64,000 nt of DNA from Catellatospora sp. TT07R-123 (lineage in GTDB: Bacteria > Actinomycetota > Actinomycetes > Mycobacteriales > Micromonosporaceae). Of this stretch, positions 25,394 to 35,859 are shown in pieces (within the stretch, counting starts at the first letter, position 1; each line of letters starts with the position of its first letter). Where the stretch lies: the NCBI RefSeq assembly GCF_018327705.1, contig NZ_BNEM01000002.1, positions 1,984,001 to 2,048,000 on the forward strand, in the 5' to 3' direction. Below the pieces are notes generated by a model that saw nothing but the letters and a program-made list of their open reading frames with translations, was not told the origin of the DNA and searched no databases. The translations under genes were made by a program, and so were the position numbers.

Positions 25394-25999
25394 TCAGGCC
25401 TGCGCCGTCGGCTCGACGACCGTCTCGACGGTCTCGTCCGCCTCGGGCAGCGCACCGTCTTCACCCTTGCGGGCGCCGGCGACCTTGCTACCGCGGTGCG
25501 GTGCCAGCACCATGATCATGTTCCGGCCGTCCTGCTTCGCCGACGACTCGACGAAACCGACCTCGGCGACCTCTTCCTCGAGCTTGCGCAGGAGCCGGAA
25601 GCCCAGCTCCGGGCGGCTCTGCTCGCGGCCACGGAACATGATCGTCACTTTGACCTTGTCCCCGGCCTTGAGGAATCGCACGACGTGACCCTTCTTGGTC
25701 TCGTAGTCGTGCGAGTCGATCTTCGGTCGGAGCTTCATCTCCTTGATGACCGTCTGCTGCTGGTTACGCCGGGCTTCACGGGCCTTGAGCGCGCTCTCGT
25801 ACTTGAACTTGCCGAAGTCCATGAGCTTGCAGACCGGCGGGCGTGCCATGGGCGCAACCTCGACCAGGTCCAGGTCGACGTCGGCGGCCAGCTGCAGGGC
25901 GCGCTCGAGCGGGACGATGCCCACCTGCTCACCCTCAGGGCCGACCAGTCGGACCTCTCGTGCCCGGATCTGATCGTTGATGCGTGGCTCGACGCTGAT
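25394..25999 (-). CDS. infC: translation initiation factor IF-3, apparent AUC start
   Basis: Binds the 30S subunit, blocks premature subunit joining and proofreads initiation codons. The conserved N-terminal domain begins [20 protein letters not shown], and the C-terminal domain includes [22 protein letters not shown] (26009-26011) closes the frame 9 bases before the ATC at 25999. No ATG, GTG or TTG occurs until a GTG inside the conserved domain (25924). AGGAGG lies 4 bases before this ATC. The start is therefore most likely AUC, giving 201 residues. Enterobacterial infC uses AUU for IF-3 autoregulation, so the same logic is likely here. A short C-terminal tail rich in acidic residues follows the core. 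Confidence 0.93.
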   Translation of the reverse strand: MSVEPRINDQIRAREVRLVGPEGEQVGIVPLERALQLAADVDLDLVEVAPMARPPVCKLMDFGKFKYESALKAREARRNQQQTVIKEMKLRPKIDSHDYETKKGHVVRFLKAGDKVKVTIMFRGREQSRPELGFRLLRKLEEEVAEVGFVESSAKQDGRNMIMVLAPHRGSKVAGARKGEDGALPEADETVETVVEPTAQA

Positions 26000-26061
26000 G
26001 TGGCCTCCTCAAATCGTGTTCCACGCCCTCGGACCACACCCGGGGACGTGCTTGGCGTCTG

Positions 26062-26096
26062 ACCGAAAGCAGAAGGCCCAGGCATATGCCTGGGCC
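26062..26096 (-). promoter_or_regulatory. infC leader hairpin, possible attenuator
   Basis: A perfect 22-base palindrome (26075-26096, core GGCATATGCC) is followed on the minus strand by a pyrimidine-rich stretch TTCTGCTTTC. It lies in the leader 63 to 97 bases ahead of the infC start. Shape and position suggest conditional termination of the infC-rpmI-rplT operon. The remaining leader up to 26306 shows no clear promoter I can defend. Confidence 0.55.
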
Positions 26097-26306
26097 CGCT
26101 CGACCGGTCAATGCGCACGCCAAGTGCACAACCTGAGCTCAGGACGGAGAACGCCCCTACCAGGTGACCGGACCCGGCTCGCTCAAGGCGATCGGGTGGG
26201 AGCAGGCGCCCCGCTTGTCGTGGACTCCTACCGGTGCTCTCGCACGGCACAGCCCACAGGTCGACCTGCCAAGGTTAACACACGCTGAGAGCAGGCCCCG
26301 CCGGGG

Positions 26307-26747
26307 TCAGGCGGTCCGGGCCGCGGCGTGCAGGCGGCGCAGCTCCTGGATCGCCGCCAGGGCGTGCTTCTTGTCGACGGCCTGCACGGCCAGCACCGAC
26401 ACGGTGTCGTCGTTCTCCAGCTCCAGGCTCAGCCACGGCTGGTTGCGCTCCAGCCGGATGGCGCGCACGGCACCCCACGGCAGCTCGTACGCCCCGATGA
26501 TGTTGCGGACCCGGATGCTCGCCGCGTCGGCCTGCACCCGGGGCCGGGCCAGCGACAGGATGCCGAGCCCGAACACGATGCCCAGCCCGACCATGGCGGC
26601 CTGGTCGCCGGTGCGGAACACGCCGTGGCCGACCGTGGTCAGCGCGGTGCCGATCACCGCGAACAGCAGGGCCACCGCGACCGCGGCGGCGATCGCCACG
26701 GTGCGGGTGCGCCGGGGCCGGAAGGTCACAGCCTGCACGTCAGTCAC
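26307..26747 (-). CDS. PH-like domain membrane protein
   Basis: A 146-residue protein with two hydrophobic segments near the N-terminus (about residues 18-38 and 48-66) followed by a soluble beta-rich domain containing PWGAVRAIRLER, resembling bacterial PH-like domains. It is probably anchored in the membrane with the domain in the cytoplasm. Function is unknown. It follows hisG with a 72-base gap, a position where a small membrane protein is also found in mycobacteria. The GTG at 26747 is chosen; an ATG six codons upstream is possible. Confidence 0.75.
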   Translation of the reverse strand: MTDVQAVTFRPRRTRTVAIAAAVAVALLFAVIGTALTTVGHGVFRTGDQAAMVGLGIVFGLGILSLARPRVQADAASIRVRNIIGAYELPWGAVRAIRLERNQPWLSLELENDDTVSVLAVQAVDKKHALAAIQELRRLHAAARTA

Positions 26748-26819
26748 GCGACGAGTCTGGCACACGCACCGCCCGGCCGGGCGCGGGCAGGTGCCCGGCC
26801 GGGCGGTGCGTGGGCACGG

Positions 26820-27665
26820 TCACAGGCGGCAGGCGTGGATGTCGGTCACCAGGATGGCGCGGGCGCCGATCTCGTACAGCTCGTCCATGATCCGGTGCAC
26901 CTCGCCGCGCAGCACCATCGCCTGCACCGCCACCCAGCCCTCGCGGTGCAGCGGCGACACGGTCGGCGACTCGATCCCGGGGGTCAGCGCCACGGCCCGG
27001 TCGAGCTGGTCGGCGCGCACGTCGTAGGCGAGCATCACGTACCGGCGGGCCACCAGCACGCCCTGGAGGCGGCGCAGCAGCTGGCCGACGGCGCCGTTGC
27101 GCCCGGCGTCCACCCGGCCGATCAGCACCGCCTCGGAGACCAGGATCGGGTCGCCCAGCGGGACCAGCCCGGCCTGGCGCAGCGTGGCACCGGTCTCGAC
27201 CACGTCGGCGATGGCGTCGGCCACGCCCAGGCGCACCGCGTTCTCCACCGCCCCGTCGAGCTTGACGATGTCCGCCTTGATCTCGTGCTGGTCCAGGTAG
27301 CGCGCGACGACCCCCGGAAACGCGGTGGCGACCCGCCGCCCGCCCAGATCCGAGTGGTCACGCACCGACTCCGGCGGCGCCGCGAACCGGAACGTCGCCC
27401 GCGCGAACCCCAGCGCCAGCAGCTCGGCCACCGGCGACCCGGAGTCCACCAGCAGATCCTGCCCGGTCACCCCGAGATCAAGATCCCCCGACCCCACATA
27501 AGTGGCGATGTCCCGAGGCCGCAGATAGAAGAACTCGACATCATTGTCCGCATCCACGCAGACCAGATCGCGGTCATCCCCCCGCTGCCGATACCCCGCC
27601 TCTTTGAGCATCTCGGTAGCCGGCCGGGACAACGTCCCCTTATTCGGAACAGCAATACGCAGCAT
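26820..27665 (-). CDS. hisG: ATP phosphoribosyltransferase (long form)
   Basis: First step of histidine synthesis: joins ATP and PRPP to give phosphoribosyl-ATP. The 281 residues are the long HisG with a C-terminal ACT-like regulatory domain (about 205-281), so feedback inhibition by histidine and independence from HisZ are expected. Active-site segments include VPNKGTLSRPA near the start and GVADAIADVVETGATL in the PRPP region. The ATG at 27665 (MLRIAVPNKG) is the family start; an ATG four codons earlier is possible. hisE lies upstream, separated by PAL-2 copy b. Confidence 0.96.
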   Translation of the reverse strand: MLRIAVPNKGTLSRPATEMLKEAGYRQRGDDRDLVCVDADNDVEFFYLRPRDIATYVGSGDLDLGVTGQDLLVDSGSPVAELLALGFARATFRFAAPPESVRDHSDLGGRRVATAFPGVVARYLDQHEIKADIVKLDGAVENAVRLGVADAIADVVETGATLRQAGLVPLGDPILVSEAVLIGRVDAGRNGAVGQLLRRLQGVLVARRYVMLAYDVRADQLDRAVALTPGIESPTVSPLHREGWVAVQAMVLRGEVHRIMDELYEIGARAILVTDIHACRL

Positions 27666-27704
27666 CTGTCTCGTCAACCCATCTCATAGCTCACGTCACG
27701 ATGA

Positions 27705-27765
27705 GTTGATCATGAAGTTATGGGCGCGACACACCGTCGAACCGCGCCATAAGTTCATGATCAAC
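27705..27765. repeat. PAL-2 inverted repeat, copy b
   Basis: 19-base arms (27705-27723 and 27747-27765), one mismatch, core GTTGATCATGAAGTTATGG. The 23-base loop includes CGACACACCGTCGAAC, shared with copy a. It lies 24 bases beyond the hisE stop, between hisE and hisG. Confidence 0.92.
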
Positions 27766-27789
27766 CGGAAGGGGGTGTGGTGGCGCGAC

Positions 27790-28062
27790 CTACAGATGTC
27801 GGTAGACGTCCTTCAGGGACAGGTTGGCTGCCAGCATCAGGACCTGGGTCTGGTAGAGAAGCTGGGAGATCTCTTCGGCGGCTCGGTCGGGGCCCTCATG
27901 CTCTGCCGCCATCCAGCTCTCGGCCGCCTCCTCGACGACCTTCTTGCCGACCGCGTGCACGCCGGCGCGGACCGCCTTCACCGTGCCGGAGGCCGGGTCG
28001 CCCGCGGCCACCTTGGCCTGCAGCTCCTCGAACAGCTCCTCGAACGTCTTCACGCCCGACAT
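27790..28062 (-). CDS. hisE: phosphoribosyl-ATP pyrophosphatase
   Basis: Second step of histidine synthesis, hydrolysing phosphoribosyl-ATP to the monophosphate. 90 residues, an all-alpha MazG-like fold with the metal-binding segment [14 protein letters not shown] and [15 protein letters not shown]. It is the stand-alone form, not fused to HisI. The ATG at 28062 is used; a GTG three codons later is possible. It precedes hisG but is not overlapped with it: 124 bases with PAL-2 copy b lie between. Confidence 0.95.
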   Translation of the reverse strand: MSGVKTFEELFEELQAKVAAGDPASGTVKAVRAGVHAVGKKVVEEAAESWMAAEHEGPDRAAEEISQLLYQTQVLMLAANLSLKDVYRHL

Positions 28063-28145
28063 TCTGCCCGACCGCCGCGCGGCACCCCCGCCCAGCCCGG
28101 CCGCGTCGGCACATGCTGGGACGATCCAGCGAGGATCATGGGGGT

Positions 28146-29093
28146 ATGACCGAACGCATGCTCGCCATCCGCCAGGACGCCCTCGGCGGACCCGAGGTGC
28201 TGCGCCTGGCCGAGGTGGACCGCCCCCACCTGCGCCCCACCGAGGTGCTGGTGCGGGTGCACGCCGCCGGGGTCAACCCGGTCGACTGGAAGGTGCGCCG
28301 CCGCGGCGGCGCGTTCGGGGACCCGCCGTTCACGGTCGGCTGGGACGTCAGCGGAGTCGTCGAGCAGATCGGACCGGGCGTGACCCGCTTCGACGTCGGC
28401 GACGAGGTGTTCGGCATGCCCCGCTTCCCGATGGCCGCCGGGGCGTACGCCCAGTACGTCACCTCGCCGTCGCGCCAGCTCGCCCGCAAACCCGCCGGGC
28501 TGGACCACGTGCACGCCGCCGCGCTGCCGCTGGCGGCGCTCACCGCCTGGCAGGCCCTGGTCGACACCGCCGACGTGCGGCCCGGCCAGCGGGTGCTGGT
28601 GCACGCCGCCGCGGGCGGGGTCGGCCACCTGGCCGTCCAGATCGCCAAGGCGCGCGGGGCGTACGTGCTGGGCACCGCCCGCGAGGCCAAGCACGGGCTG
28701 CTGCGCGAACTGGGCGTCGACGAGCCGATCGACTACACCTCGGTCGACTTCGAGCAGGCCGCCCGCGACGTCGACGTGGTGCTCGACACCATCGGCGGCG
28801 ACTACGAGGACCGCTCGCTGCGTACGCTGCGCCCCGGCGGGATCCTCGTCGGCATCCTCAACGCCGGGACCGCCGACCAGACCCGCGCCAAGGCCGCCGC
28901 CCTGGGCGTACGCGGCACCGGCCTGCTCGTCGAACCCGACCACACCGCGCTGGAGGCCGTCGCGGACCTCGTCGAGGCCGGCCGGCTGCACCCGGTGGTG
29001 GCGGCGACGTTCCCGCTGGCCGAGGCGGCCCGCGCGCACGAACTCGGCGAGGCGGGCCGCACCAGCGGCAAGATCGTGCTGACGGTGGACTAG
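28146..29093 (+). CDS. zinc-independent MDR-family NADP-dependent oxidoreductase
   Basis: A 315-residue quinone-oxidoreductase-like enzyme. A catalytic GroES-like domain (1-120, with [11 protein letters not shown]) is followed by a Rossmann domain with [21 protein letters not shown] (about 150-170) for NADPH. The structural and catalytic zinc ligands of true alcohol dehydrogenases are missing. It probably reduces quinones or activated double bonds; the substrate is unknown. It is divergent from hisE with an 83-base gap and is convergent with the GerMN lipoprotein gene 10 bases away. Confidence 0.9.
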   Translation: MTERMLAIRQDALGGPEVLRLAEVDRPHLRPTEVLVRVHAAGVNPVDWKVRRRGGAFGDPPFTVGWDVSGVVEQIGPGVTRFDVGDEVFGMPRFPMAAGAYAQYVTSPSRQLARKPAGLDHVHAAALPLAALTAWQALVDTADVRPGQRVLVHAAAGGVGHLAVQIAKARGAYVLGTAREAKHGLLRELGVDEPIDYTSVDFEQAARDVDVVLDTIGGDYEDRSLRTLRPGGILVGILNAGTADQTRAKAAALGVRGTGLLVEPDHTALEAVADLVEAGRLHPVVAATFPLAEAARAHELGEAGRTSGKIVLTVD

Positions 29094-29103
29094 CGCGGAC
29101 GCG

Positions 29104-29985
29104 CTAGCGGACCGTCACCGTGTGGTTGTCCAGGTGCTGCCGGGAGCTGTCGTTGGCGGAGATCTCGAACGCCTCGACGACGTACGTCCCCGGCTCCAGC
29201 GTGATCGTCACCTTGGCCTCGCCCTGCGCGGGCTTGCCCGCCGACAGGGTCACCGCGCCGTGCTTGACGACCGTCGAACCGCGCCGGATCTCGTAGTTGA
29301 CCGTCGCCTCGAACACCATCCCGGCCAGGTGCAGGGTGAACTCGCGGCCGACCACGGCGCCGTGCTGGGGGTCGATCAGCCATACCGCCAGCAGGGTGTC
29401 GGCGGCCTCGGCGCGGCGCACCGGATCGTGGATGTCGACGTGGCCCCACAGCTCGTCGGCGCGGGCGCCGTCGAGCAGGACGCGCACCGCGGGCTTGCCG
29501 CTCGCGGCGGTCGCCGTCCACACCAGCTGCTGCACGGCCTGGACCGAGCCGAGGCTGCCCGCGCCGTTGACCGCCGCGCCGGACAGGTCGACGGTCACCG
29601 TGTCGCCCTCGACCGATGTGGCCCGCACCCGCGCGCTCGCGGGCCACAGGCTGCTGTAGTCGGGGTCGTACGCCGTGCGCCCGTCGAGCATCTCCGTGAC
29701 CGCCGCCCTGGTCCGGGCGGCCGGGGAGCCGTCGCCGACCGGCAGCCGGTGGAACTCGCGCACCAGCTTCGGGTCGCCCTTGTCGCTGGCCAGGTAGTAG
29801 ACGGCCAGCGCACCGGCCGGTGCCGTCGTCGCACCCGGATCGGTGGTGGGACCGGGGGCGCTCGCCGAGGCGGCCGGGCCGCCCGGGGAAGCGGGCGGGG
29901 TGGTGGGGCCGGGCGTGGAGGGTGTGCACGCCGCGAGGAGCGCGACCAGGATCAGCGGCAGCAGGCGGAGCCGATGGACCGACAT
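29104..29985 (-). CDS. GerMN/Gmad2-domain lipoprotein
   Basis: 293 residues. A signal peptide with lipobox LLAAC (Cys20) is followed by a Pro/Thr/Ser-rich linker to about residue 60. Then come a GerMN-like domain (about 65-175, with VTVDLSGAAV) and a C-terminal Ig-like Gmad2 domain (about 200-293, with ATVNYEIRRG and EPGTYVVEAFE). It is expected on the outer face of the membrane. The domains were named from sporulation proteins but are widespread in non-endospore formers. The role is unknown, perhaps envelope-related. It stands alone between a convergent oxidoreductase gene and the PAL-1 region. Confidence 0.85.
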   Translation of the reverse strand: MSVHRLRLLPLILVALLAACTPSTPGPTTPPASPGGPAASASAPGPTTDPGATTAPAGALAVYYLASDKGDPKLVREFHRLPVGDGSPAARTRAAVTEMLDGRTAYDPDYSSLWPASARVRATSVEGDTVTVDLSGAAVNGAGSLGSVQAVQQLVWTATAASGKPAVRVLLDGARADELWGHVDIHDPVRRAEAADTLLAVWLIDPQHGAVVGREFTLHLAGMVFEATVNYEIRRGSTVVKHGAVTLSAGKPAQGEAKVTITLEPGTYVVEAFEISANDSSRQHLDNHTVTVR

Positions 29986-30065
29986 CCCTCAGGTGTACGC
30001 CCGCCCCGCAACCCCCACCAGTCCCCGATCAGCCGACGCGGCCCTGACCCCGGTGCCGCCACGCT

Positions 30066-30081
30066 TCGACGCTGGCCTATC
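30066..30081. repeat. PAL-1 solitary half-arm
   Basis: TCGACGCTGGCCTATC is identical to the arm of PAL-1 copy c located 60 bases to the right, but no matching second arm follows. It may be a decayed or truncated copy. Confidence 0.7.
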
Positions 30082-30123
30082 CAGTGGGCTGACCGCGTCC
30101 CGTGGACCGACCGCGCCGCATAG

Positions 30124-30190
30124 CATCGACGCTGGCCTATCTGGAGGACAGTTGATCACTGTCAGTCCTCTAGATAGGCCAGCGTCGATG
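30124..30190. repeat. PAL-1 inverted repeat, copy c
   Basis: 26-base arms (30124-30149 and 30165-30190) with one mismatch, core CATCGACGCTGGCCTATCT, around a 15-base loop containing TGATC. It lies 25 bases beyond the ribH stop. The right flank TGACAAGCGGGG is shared with copy e. Confidence 0.93.
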
Positions 30191-30215
30191 ACAAGCGGGG
30201 TCCGGGGGCGACGGG

Positions 30216-30712
30216 TCAGGCGAAGCCGACGGTGCGGTTCCGGCGGTTGACCTCGCGCAGCGCGATCGCGGCGTCCAGGGCCGCGACGACCGCGCCCCAG
30301 CCCTTGTCCTCGCTCGATTCCGGCAGCCCCGCCCGGTCGCGGGCCTGCGCCACGTTGTCGACGGTCAGCACGCCGTGCGCGACCGGCGTGGACTCGTCCA
30401 GCGCCACCCGGGTCAGGCCGTCGGTGACCGACTGGCTGACGTACTCGAAGTGGGCGGTCTCGCCGCGGATGACCACGCCGAGGGCGACCACCGCGTCGTG
30501 GCGGCGGGCCAGGGCCTGGGCCACCACGGGCAGCTCGACCGAGCCCGCCACGTGCGCGACGACGACCTCGTCCACGCCGCAGGCCTTGGCGGCGGCCTGC
30601 GCCCGGTCGAGCATCTGCTCGACCAGGTCGGCGTGCCAGCGGGTGGCGACGATGCCCAGGCTCAGCCCGGCCGCGTCGACGGTGGAGAGTTCGGGGGCGC
30701 CGTGACCGGCCA

Positions 30713-30713
<1 letters not shown>
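30216..30713 (-). CDS. ribH: 6,7-dimethyl-8-ribityllumazine synthase
   Basis: Penultimate riboflavin step: condenses the pyrimidine from RibD (after dephosphorylation) with dihydroxybutanone phosphate from RibBA. The 165 residues include VIRGETAHFEYVSQSV, which holds the catalytic histidine, and VLTVDNVAQARDRAG. The ATG shares a base with the ribBA stop (TGATG). It is the last gene of ribD-ribE-ribBA-ribH, with PAL-1 copy c following. Confidence 0.96.
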
Positions 30714-31953
<1,240 letters not shown>

Positions 31954-31957
<4 letters not shown>

Positions 31958-32559
31958 GCCTTGTCCTTCAGGTGCGGCGCGACCAGCTTCTCGACGTATT
32001 TGGCGATCACATCGACCTCCAGGTTCACCTGCGCGCCGGGGCCCTTGCGGCCGAGCGTGGTGAGCTCCAGCGTGGTGGGGATGAGGCTCACCGTGAACGA
32101 CTCGTCGTCGACCGCGACCACGGTCAGGGAGATGCCGTCGACGGTGATGGACCCCTTCTCCACGATGTACCGCGACAGGCCGGCCGGGAGCAGGATCCGG
32201 ACATCCTCCCAGCCGCCGCCGGGCTGCTTGGAGGCGATGGTGCCGACCCCGTCGACGTGGCCCTGCACGATGTGGCCGCCGAGCCGGGTGTGGGCGCTGA
32301 CCGCCCGCTCCAGGTTGACCCGGTCGCCGGGGGCGATGCCGCCCAGCGAGCTGCGGTCGAACGTCTCCTTCATCACCTCGGTGTCGAAGGTGTCGCCGTC
32401 GGTGGACACGACGGTCAGGCAGACGCCGTTGACCGCGATGGAGTCGCCGTGGCGCGCGTCGGTCACCACGAGCGGACCGCGTACGGTCAGCACGGCGCCG
32501 TCGCCCTGCCAGGTGAGGCCCAGCACCTCGCCGAGTTCTTCCACGATGCCGGTGAACAC
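31954..32559 (-). CDS. ribE: riboflavin synthase alpha subunit
   Basis: Dismutates two lumazine molecules to riboflavin. The 201 residues form two lumazine-binding barrels: the first begins [12 protein letters not shown] and includes [10 protein letters not shown], the second includes [10 protein letters not shown] (about residues 100-190). It functions as a trimer, usually with the RibH capsid. It lies 56 bases after ribD. I saw no FMN riboswitch in the short gaps of this cluster. Confidence 0.96.
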
Positions 32560-32615
32560 TGGCCCTCCTATGCCGCTGCGTCGCGGCGGTCCTCGTCTGG
32601 CGTCCCTGGGGGACG

Positions 32616-33704
32616 TTAAAGGTTGCCGCTGTCCGCACTCACCCGCGGACGTGCGGTGAGCCGGAGATCCGGCCCGACCCGGTCAACATCTAACACTTCC
32701 AGATCGATGGCGTCCGTGACCGTTGTCACGCCCGCCCCGACCAGGGCGGCGGGTCCGTCGCCGAGCAGTTTCGGCGCGACATACGACACGATCAGGTCTA
32801 CCAGACCGGCGGCGAGGAAGGCACCGGCCAGGTGCGGGCCGCCCTCCAGCAGGACGCTGCGGATCCCCCGGTGGTGCAGTTCACGCAGGACCGCGCGCAG
32901 GTCGAGGCGGCCGTCGGGGCCGGCCCCGAGCAGGGCGGTGGTGGCGATCAGGGTCGGCGCGGCGCTGTCGCGCACGCGGGCGTCGGCGGGGGTACGACCG
33001 TGCGAGTCGATCACGACCCGCAGCGGCTGCCGGATGGCCAGGCTGCCGGTGCGCAGGTCGCGGGCGGTGAGCCGGGGGTCCTCGGCCAGCACGGTGCCCA
33101 CGCCGATCATGATCGCGTCGACGGTGCCGCGCAGCCGGTGCACGTCCATCCGCGCGGCCTCGGACGTGATCCACATGCTGCTGCCGTCGGCGGCCGCCGC
33201 GCGCCCGTCCATGGTCGCGGCGGTCTTCCAGATCAGGTACGGCCGGCCGCGCCGCACCGAGGTCAGCCACGCGATGTTGCCGTCCTCGGCCTCGGCGGCG
33301 CGGACCCCGACGATCACCTCGACCCCGGCGTCGCGCAGCGTCTGCGCACCCCCGGCGGCCAGCGGGTTGGGGTCGACCACGGCGATCACGACCCGGGCCA
33401 CGCCCGCGCGGACCAGCGCCTCGCTGCACGGGCCGGTGCGCCCGGTGTGGTTGCACGGCTCCAGGGTCACCACCGCGGTGCCGCCCTTGGCCTTCTCCCC
33501 GGCCTGGGCCAGGGCCACGATCTCGGCGTGCGGGCCGCCCGCGTACGCGTGGAAGCCTTCGCCGACCACCTGGCCGGACCCGTTCAGGATGACGCAGCCG
33601 AACACCGGGTTGGGGCTGGTGGCGCCCAGACCACGCGCGGCGAGCTCGATCGCGCGCGCCATCGCCTTGTCCTCGGCCGGGCTGACCATGGGCTGTTGCC
33701 CCAT
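32616..33704 (-). CDS. ribD: bifunctional pyrimidine deaminase / reductase
   Basis: Two successive riboflavin steps. The 362 residues have an N-terminal zinc deaminase domain (HAEIVAL and the cysteine motif [12 protein letters not shown]) and a C-terminal NADPH reductase domain (about 150-350, with [17 protein letters not shown] and [10 protein letters not shown]). The ATG at 33704 ([15 protein letters not shown]) is chosen because GGAGGAG lies upstream; the frame is open for 42 further codons that look non-coding. It is the first rib gene, 79 bases after the REC-GGDEF gene. Confidence 0.95.
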   Translation of the reverse strand: MGQQPMVSPAEDKAMARAIELAARGLGATSPNPVFGCVILNGSGQVVGEGFHAYAGGPHAEIVALAQAGEKAKGGTAVVTLEPCNHTGRTGPCSEALVRAGVARVVIAVVDPNPLAAGGAQTLRDAGVEVIVGVRAAEAEDGNIAWLTSVRRGRPYLIWKTAATMDGRAAAADGSSMWITSEAARMDVHRLRGTVDAIMIGVGTVLAEDPRLTARDLRTGSLAIRQPLRVVIDSHGRTPADARVRDSAAPTLIATTALLGAGPDGRLDLRAVLRELHHRGIRSVLLEGGPHLAGAFLAAGLVDLIVSYVAPKLLGDGPAALVGAGVTTVTDAIDLEVLDVDRVGPDLRLTARPRVSADSGNL

Positions 33705-33783
33705 CCGTGCTCGCTCCTCCCAAAGCAGCCCGCCGTGGCTCGCGGCGCGGGCACGCCGAGGGCGCTGGCGGGAGGCCAGTGTG

Positions 33784-34803
33784 TCACGCGCCGGAGCCGG
33801 CCTCGGCGGCGGCATCGGATTCCGGTTCACGTTGGGAGGGCAGCGCCAGCCGGTCGCGGCGCTGGTCGACCGCGACGAACGACCCGTGGATCTTCTTCGC
33901 CTTCGACTTCATCTCCGACGCGACCGCGACTACCTCGCCGGGGTGCTCGAACACGCGTGTCGTCGACAATGCCACGCCGATGGACAGGGTGACCAGGTTG
34001 ACCACGAAGACCTTGCCCCGACGGTCGACCACCTCGATGAAGCCGCGCTCGGCGTCCAGCGGGTCGTAGAGCTGGTCGGCGGCGGCCTGGAAGTCCCAGA
34101 TCGCCCGTTCCATCATCGGTTTGACCTGGAGCGGGCTGCACACCACCACGAAGTCGTCGCCGCCGACGTGCCCGAGGAAGGCGGGCGGCAGCCCGGCGGC
34201 GACCGTGGCGCGGCGCAGCGAGCGGGCCAGGGCGCCGATGAACTCGTCGCCGCGGCCGAAGCCGTACACGTCGTTGACGGCCTTGAACCGGTCGATGTCG
34301 ATGTAGCAGACCGCGTAGTCGGTGCCCGACTCCAGCCGGTCGGTGATCTCGCGCAGGATGCGCGTGTTGCCGGCCAGGCCGGTCAGCGGCGACACCTCGC
34401 GCGCCTCCTGGTTGCGGCGCAGCGTCGCGCGCACCCGGGCGATCAGCTCCGAGGTGTCGAACGGCTTGACGACGTAGTCGTCGGCGCCCGCGGCCAGGCC
34501 CGCCACCTTGTCGGAGGTGAGCGCCTTGGCGGTGAGCATGATGATCGGCAGCGCGGTCACCAGGGGGTCGGCGCGCAGCTGGCGGGTCAGCTCCAGCCCG
34601 TCCATCCCCGGCATCATCAGGTCCACGATGGCCAGATCGGGGCGCTGGTGCTCCAGCAGGGCCAACGCCGCGGCGCCGCTGTGCGCGGTCATCACGTCGA
34701 ACCCGTGCAGCCGCAGGTTGACCTCGACGACCCGCACGATGTCGGGGTCGTCGTCGACGACCAGGATCACCTCGGCGGCACTGCCGTGGGGTTCAGTGGT
34801 CAA
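33784..34803 (-). CDS. response regulator with GGDEF (diguanylate cyclase-like) domain
   Basis: 339 residues. A receiver domain (about 12-130) has phosphoacceptor D61 in IVDLMMPGMDG and the conserved lysine in YVVKPFD. It is followed by a GGDEF domain (about 140-310) with DIDRFKAVNDVYG (169-181) and the active-site loop GGDDF (214-218). There is no RxxD inhibitory site just before the loop. Both domains look usable, so phosphorylation-controlled c-di-GMP synthesis is plausible; GGDDF differs slightly from GG(D/E)EF. The start is a TTG with GGAGG 9 bases upstream. No partner histidine kinase is adjacent. It lies between rpe and ribD in the same direction. Confidence 0.88.
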   Translation of the reverse strand: MTTEPHGSAAEVILVVDDDPDIVRVVEVNLRLHGFDVMTAHSGAAALALLEHQRPDLAIVDLMMPGMDGLELTRQLRADPLVTALPIIMLTAKALTSDKVAGLAAGADDYVVKPFDTSELIARVRATLRRNQEAREVSPLTGLAGNTRILREITDRLESGTDYAVCYIDIDRFKAVNDVYGFGRGDEFIGALARSLRRATVAAGLPPAFLGHVGGDDFVVVCSPLQVKPMMERAIWDFQAAADQLYDPLDAERGFIEVVDRRGKVFVVNLVTLSIGVALSTTRVFEHPGEVVAVASEMKSKAKKIHGSFVAVDQRRDRLALPSQREPESDAAAEAGSGA

Positions 34804-34831
34804 ACCGTCGTGCCTCCACTGTCCGATGTGG

Positions 34832-35506
34832 CTAGCGTGCTGCCGCTTGCGCCAGAGCCCGCAGTTTACGACAGGCTTCGGCCGGATCGCTGGCGCCGTA
34901 AACGGCCGTCCCGGCGACGAACGCGTCCGCGCCCGCCTCGGCGGCCGCGGCGATGGTGTCGTCGGCGATGCCGCCGTCGACCTCGATGCGGATGTCCAGG
35001 TGGCCCGCGTTCGCGTGGCGGCGGGCGGACCGGACCTTGTCCAGCAGCTCGGGCATGAAGCGCTGGCCGCCGAAGCCCGCCTTGATCGTCATGATCAGCA
35101 GGGTGTCGAAGTGCGGCAGCAGCTCCAGGTACGGCTCGACCGGGGTGTCGCGGTCGATGGCCAGCCCGGCCCTGCTGCCCGCGGCGCGCAGGTCGTTGGC
35201 CAGCGCGACCGGGTCGGCGCAGGCCTCGGCGTGGAAGGTGACGTTGTACGCCCCCAGCTCGGCGTAGCCCGGCGCCCACCGCTTCGGGTCCTCGATCATG
35301 AGGTGGCAGTCGAACGGGATGCCCGTCGTCGCCCTCAGGCTGGCCACCACGGCCGGACCGATCGTCAGGTTGGGCACGAAGTGGTTGTCCATGACGTCCA
35401 CGTGCAACCAGTCCGCCGCACCCTCGACGGCCCGCGCCTCGGCGGCCAGATTGGCGAAGTCTGCGGCGAGGATGCTGGGGGCGATCACGATCTCCGGTCC
35501 GGTCAC
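34832..35506 (-). CDS. rpe: ribulose-phosphate 3-epimerase
   Basis: Interconverts ribulose-5-phosphate and xylulose-5-phosphate in the pentose phosphate pathway; ribulose-5-phosphate is also a riboflavin precursor. The 224 residues start with [12 protein letters not shown] and have [24 protein letters not shown] and [10 protein letters not shown], the metal and phosphate sites of the TIM barrel. The GTG at 35506 gives [13 protein letters not shown]. The 353-base gap upstream, before rsmB, holds PAL-1 copy d and no gene. Confidence 0.96.
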   Translation of the reverse strand: MTGPEIVIAPSILAADFANLAAEARAVEGAADWLHVDVMDNHFVPNLTIGPAVVASLRATTGIPFDCHLMIEDPKRWAPGYAELGAYNVTFHAEACADPVALANDLRAAGSRAGLAIDRDTPVEPYLELLPHFDTLLIMTIKAGFGGQRFMPELLDKVRSARRHANAGHLDIRIEVDGGIADDTIAAAAEAGADAFVAGTAVYGASDPAEACRKLRALAQAAAR

Positions 35507-35687
35507 GCTGATCAGCTTACGGACGGTGAACCACCGATCGCACCCGCACCCGTGGTTGCATCCCACCACCCCAACGGTCACCGGCCCCACCCGCGAGACG
35601 GACCCCCGACGTGGACGCCCGACCCAGCTCACCCACCGCCCCGCCGACCCCCCAGCGGCCTCGCGGGCAGCTACACCACCCGCCCCG

Positions 35688-35755
35688 CATAGACGTTGGC
35701 CGATCACATCGACTGGTGGCCGCGAAAAGTCAACGTAATAGGCCAACGTCTATTG
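35688..35755. repeat. PAL-1 inverted repeat, copy d (degenerate)
   Basis: The outer 12 bases of the arms (TAGACGTTGGCC) pair perfectly, with a one-base bulge outside them. The inner parts have drifted. The 17-base loop (35713-35729) still begins CTGG and ends AAAG as in copy b. It lies 104 bases beyond the rsmB stop. Confidence 0.8.
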
Positions 35756-35859
35756 AAAACGGGGCGGGACGGGGGCGGGCGGGGCGGCGAGGTCGGGCGG
35801 AGGCGGACCAGCCCCGCGCCGGTGGGCCGGGGCGGGGCTGGTCGGAGCGGATGAGCCGG

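Noticed and set aside
33705-33783. FMN riboswitch before ribD
   Set aside because: The 79-base gap is too short and lacks the conserved RFN segments. The gap before ribE is even shorter.
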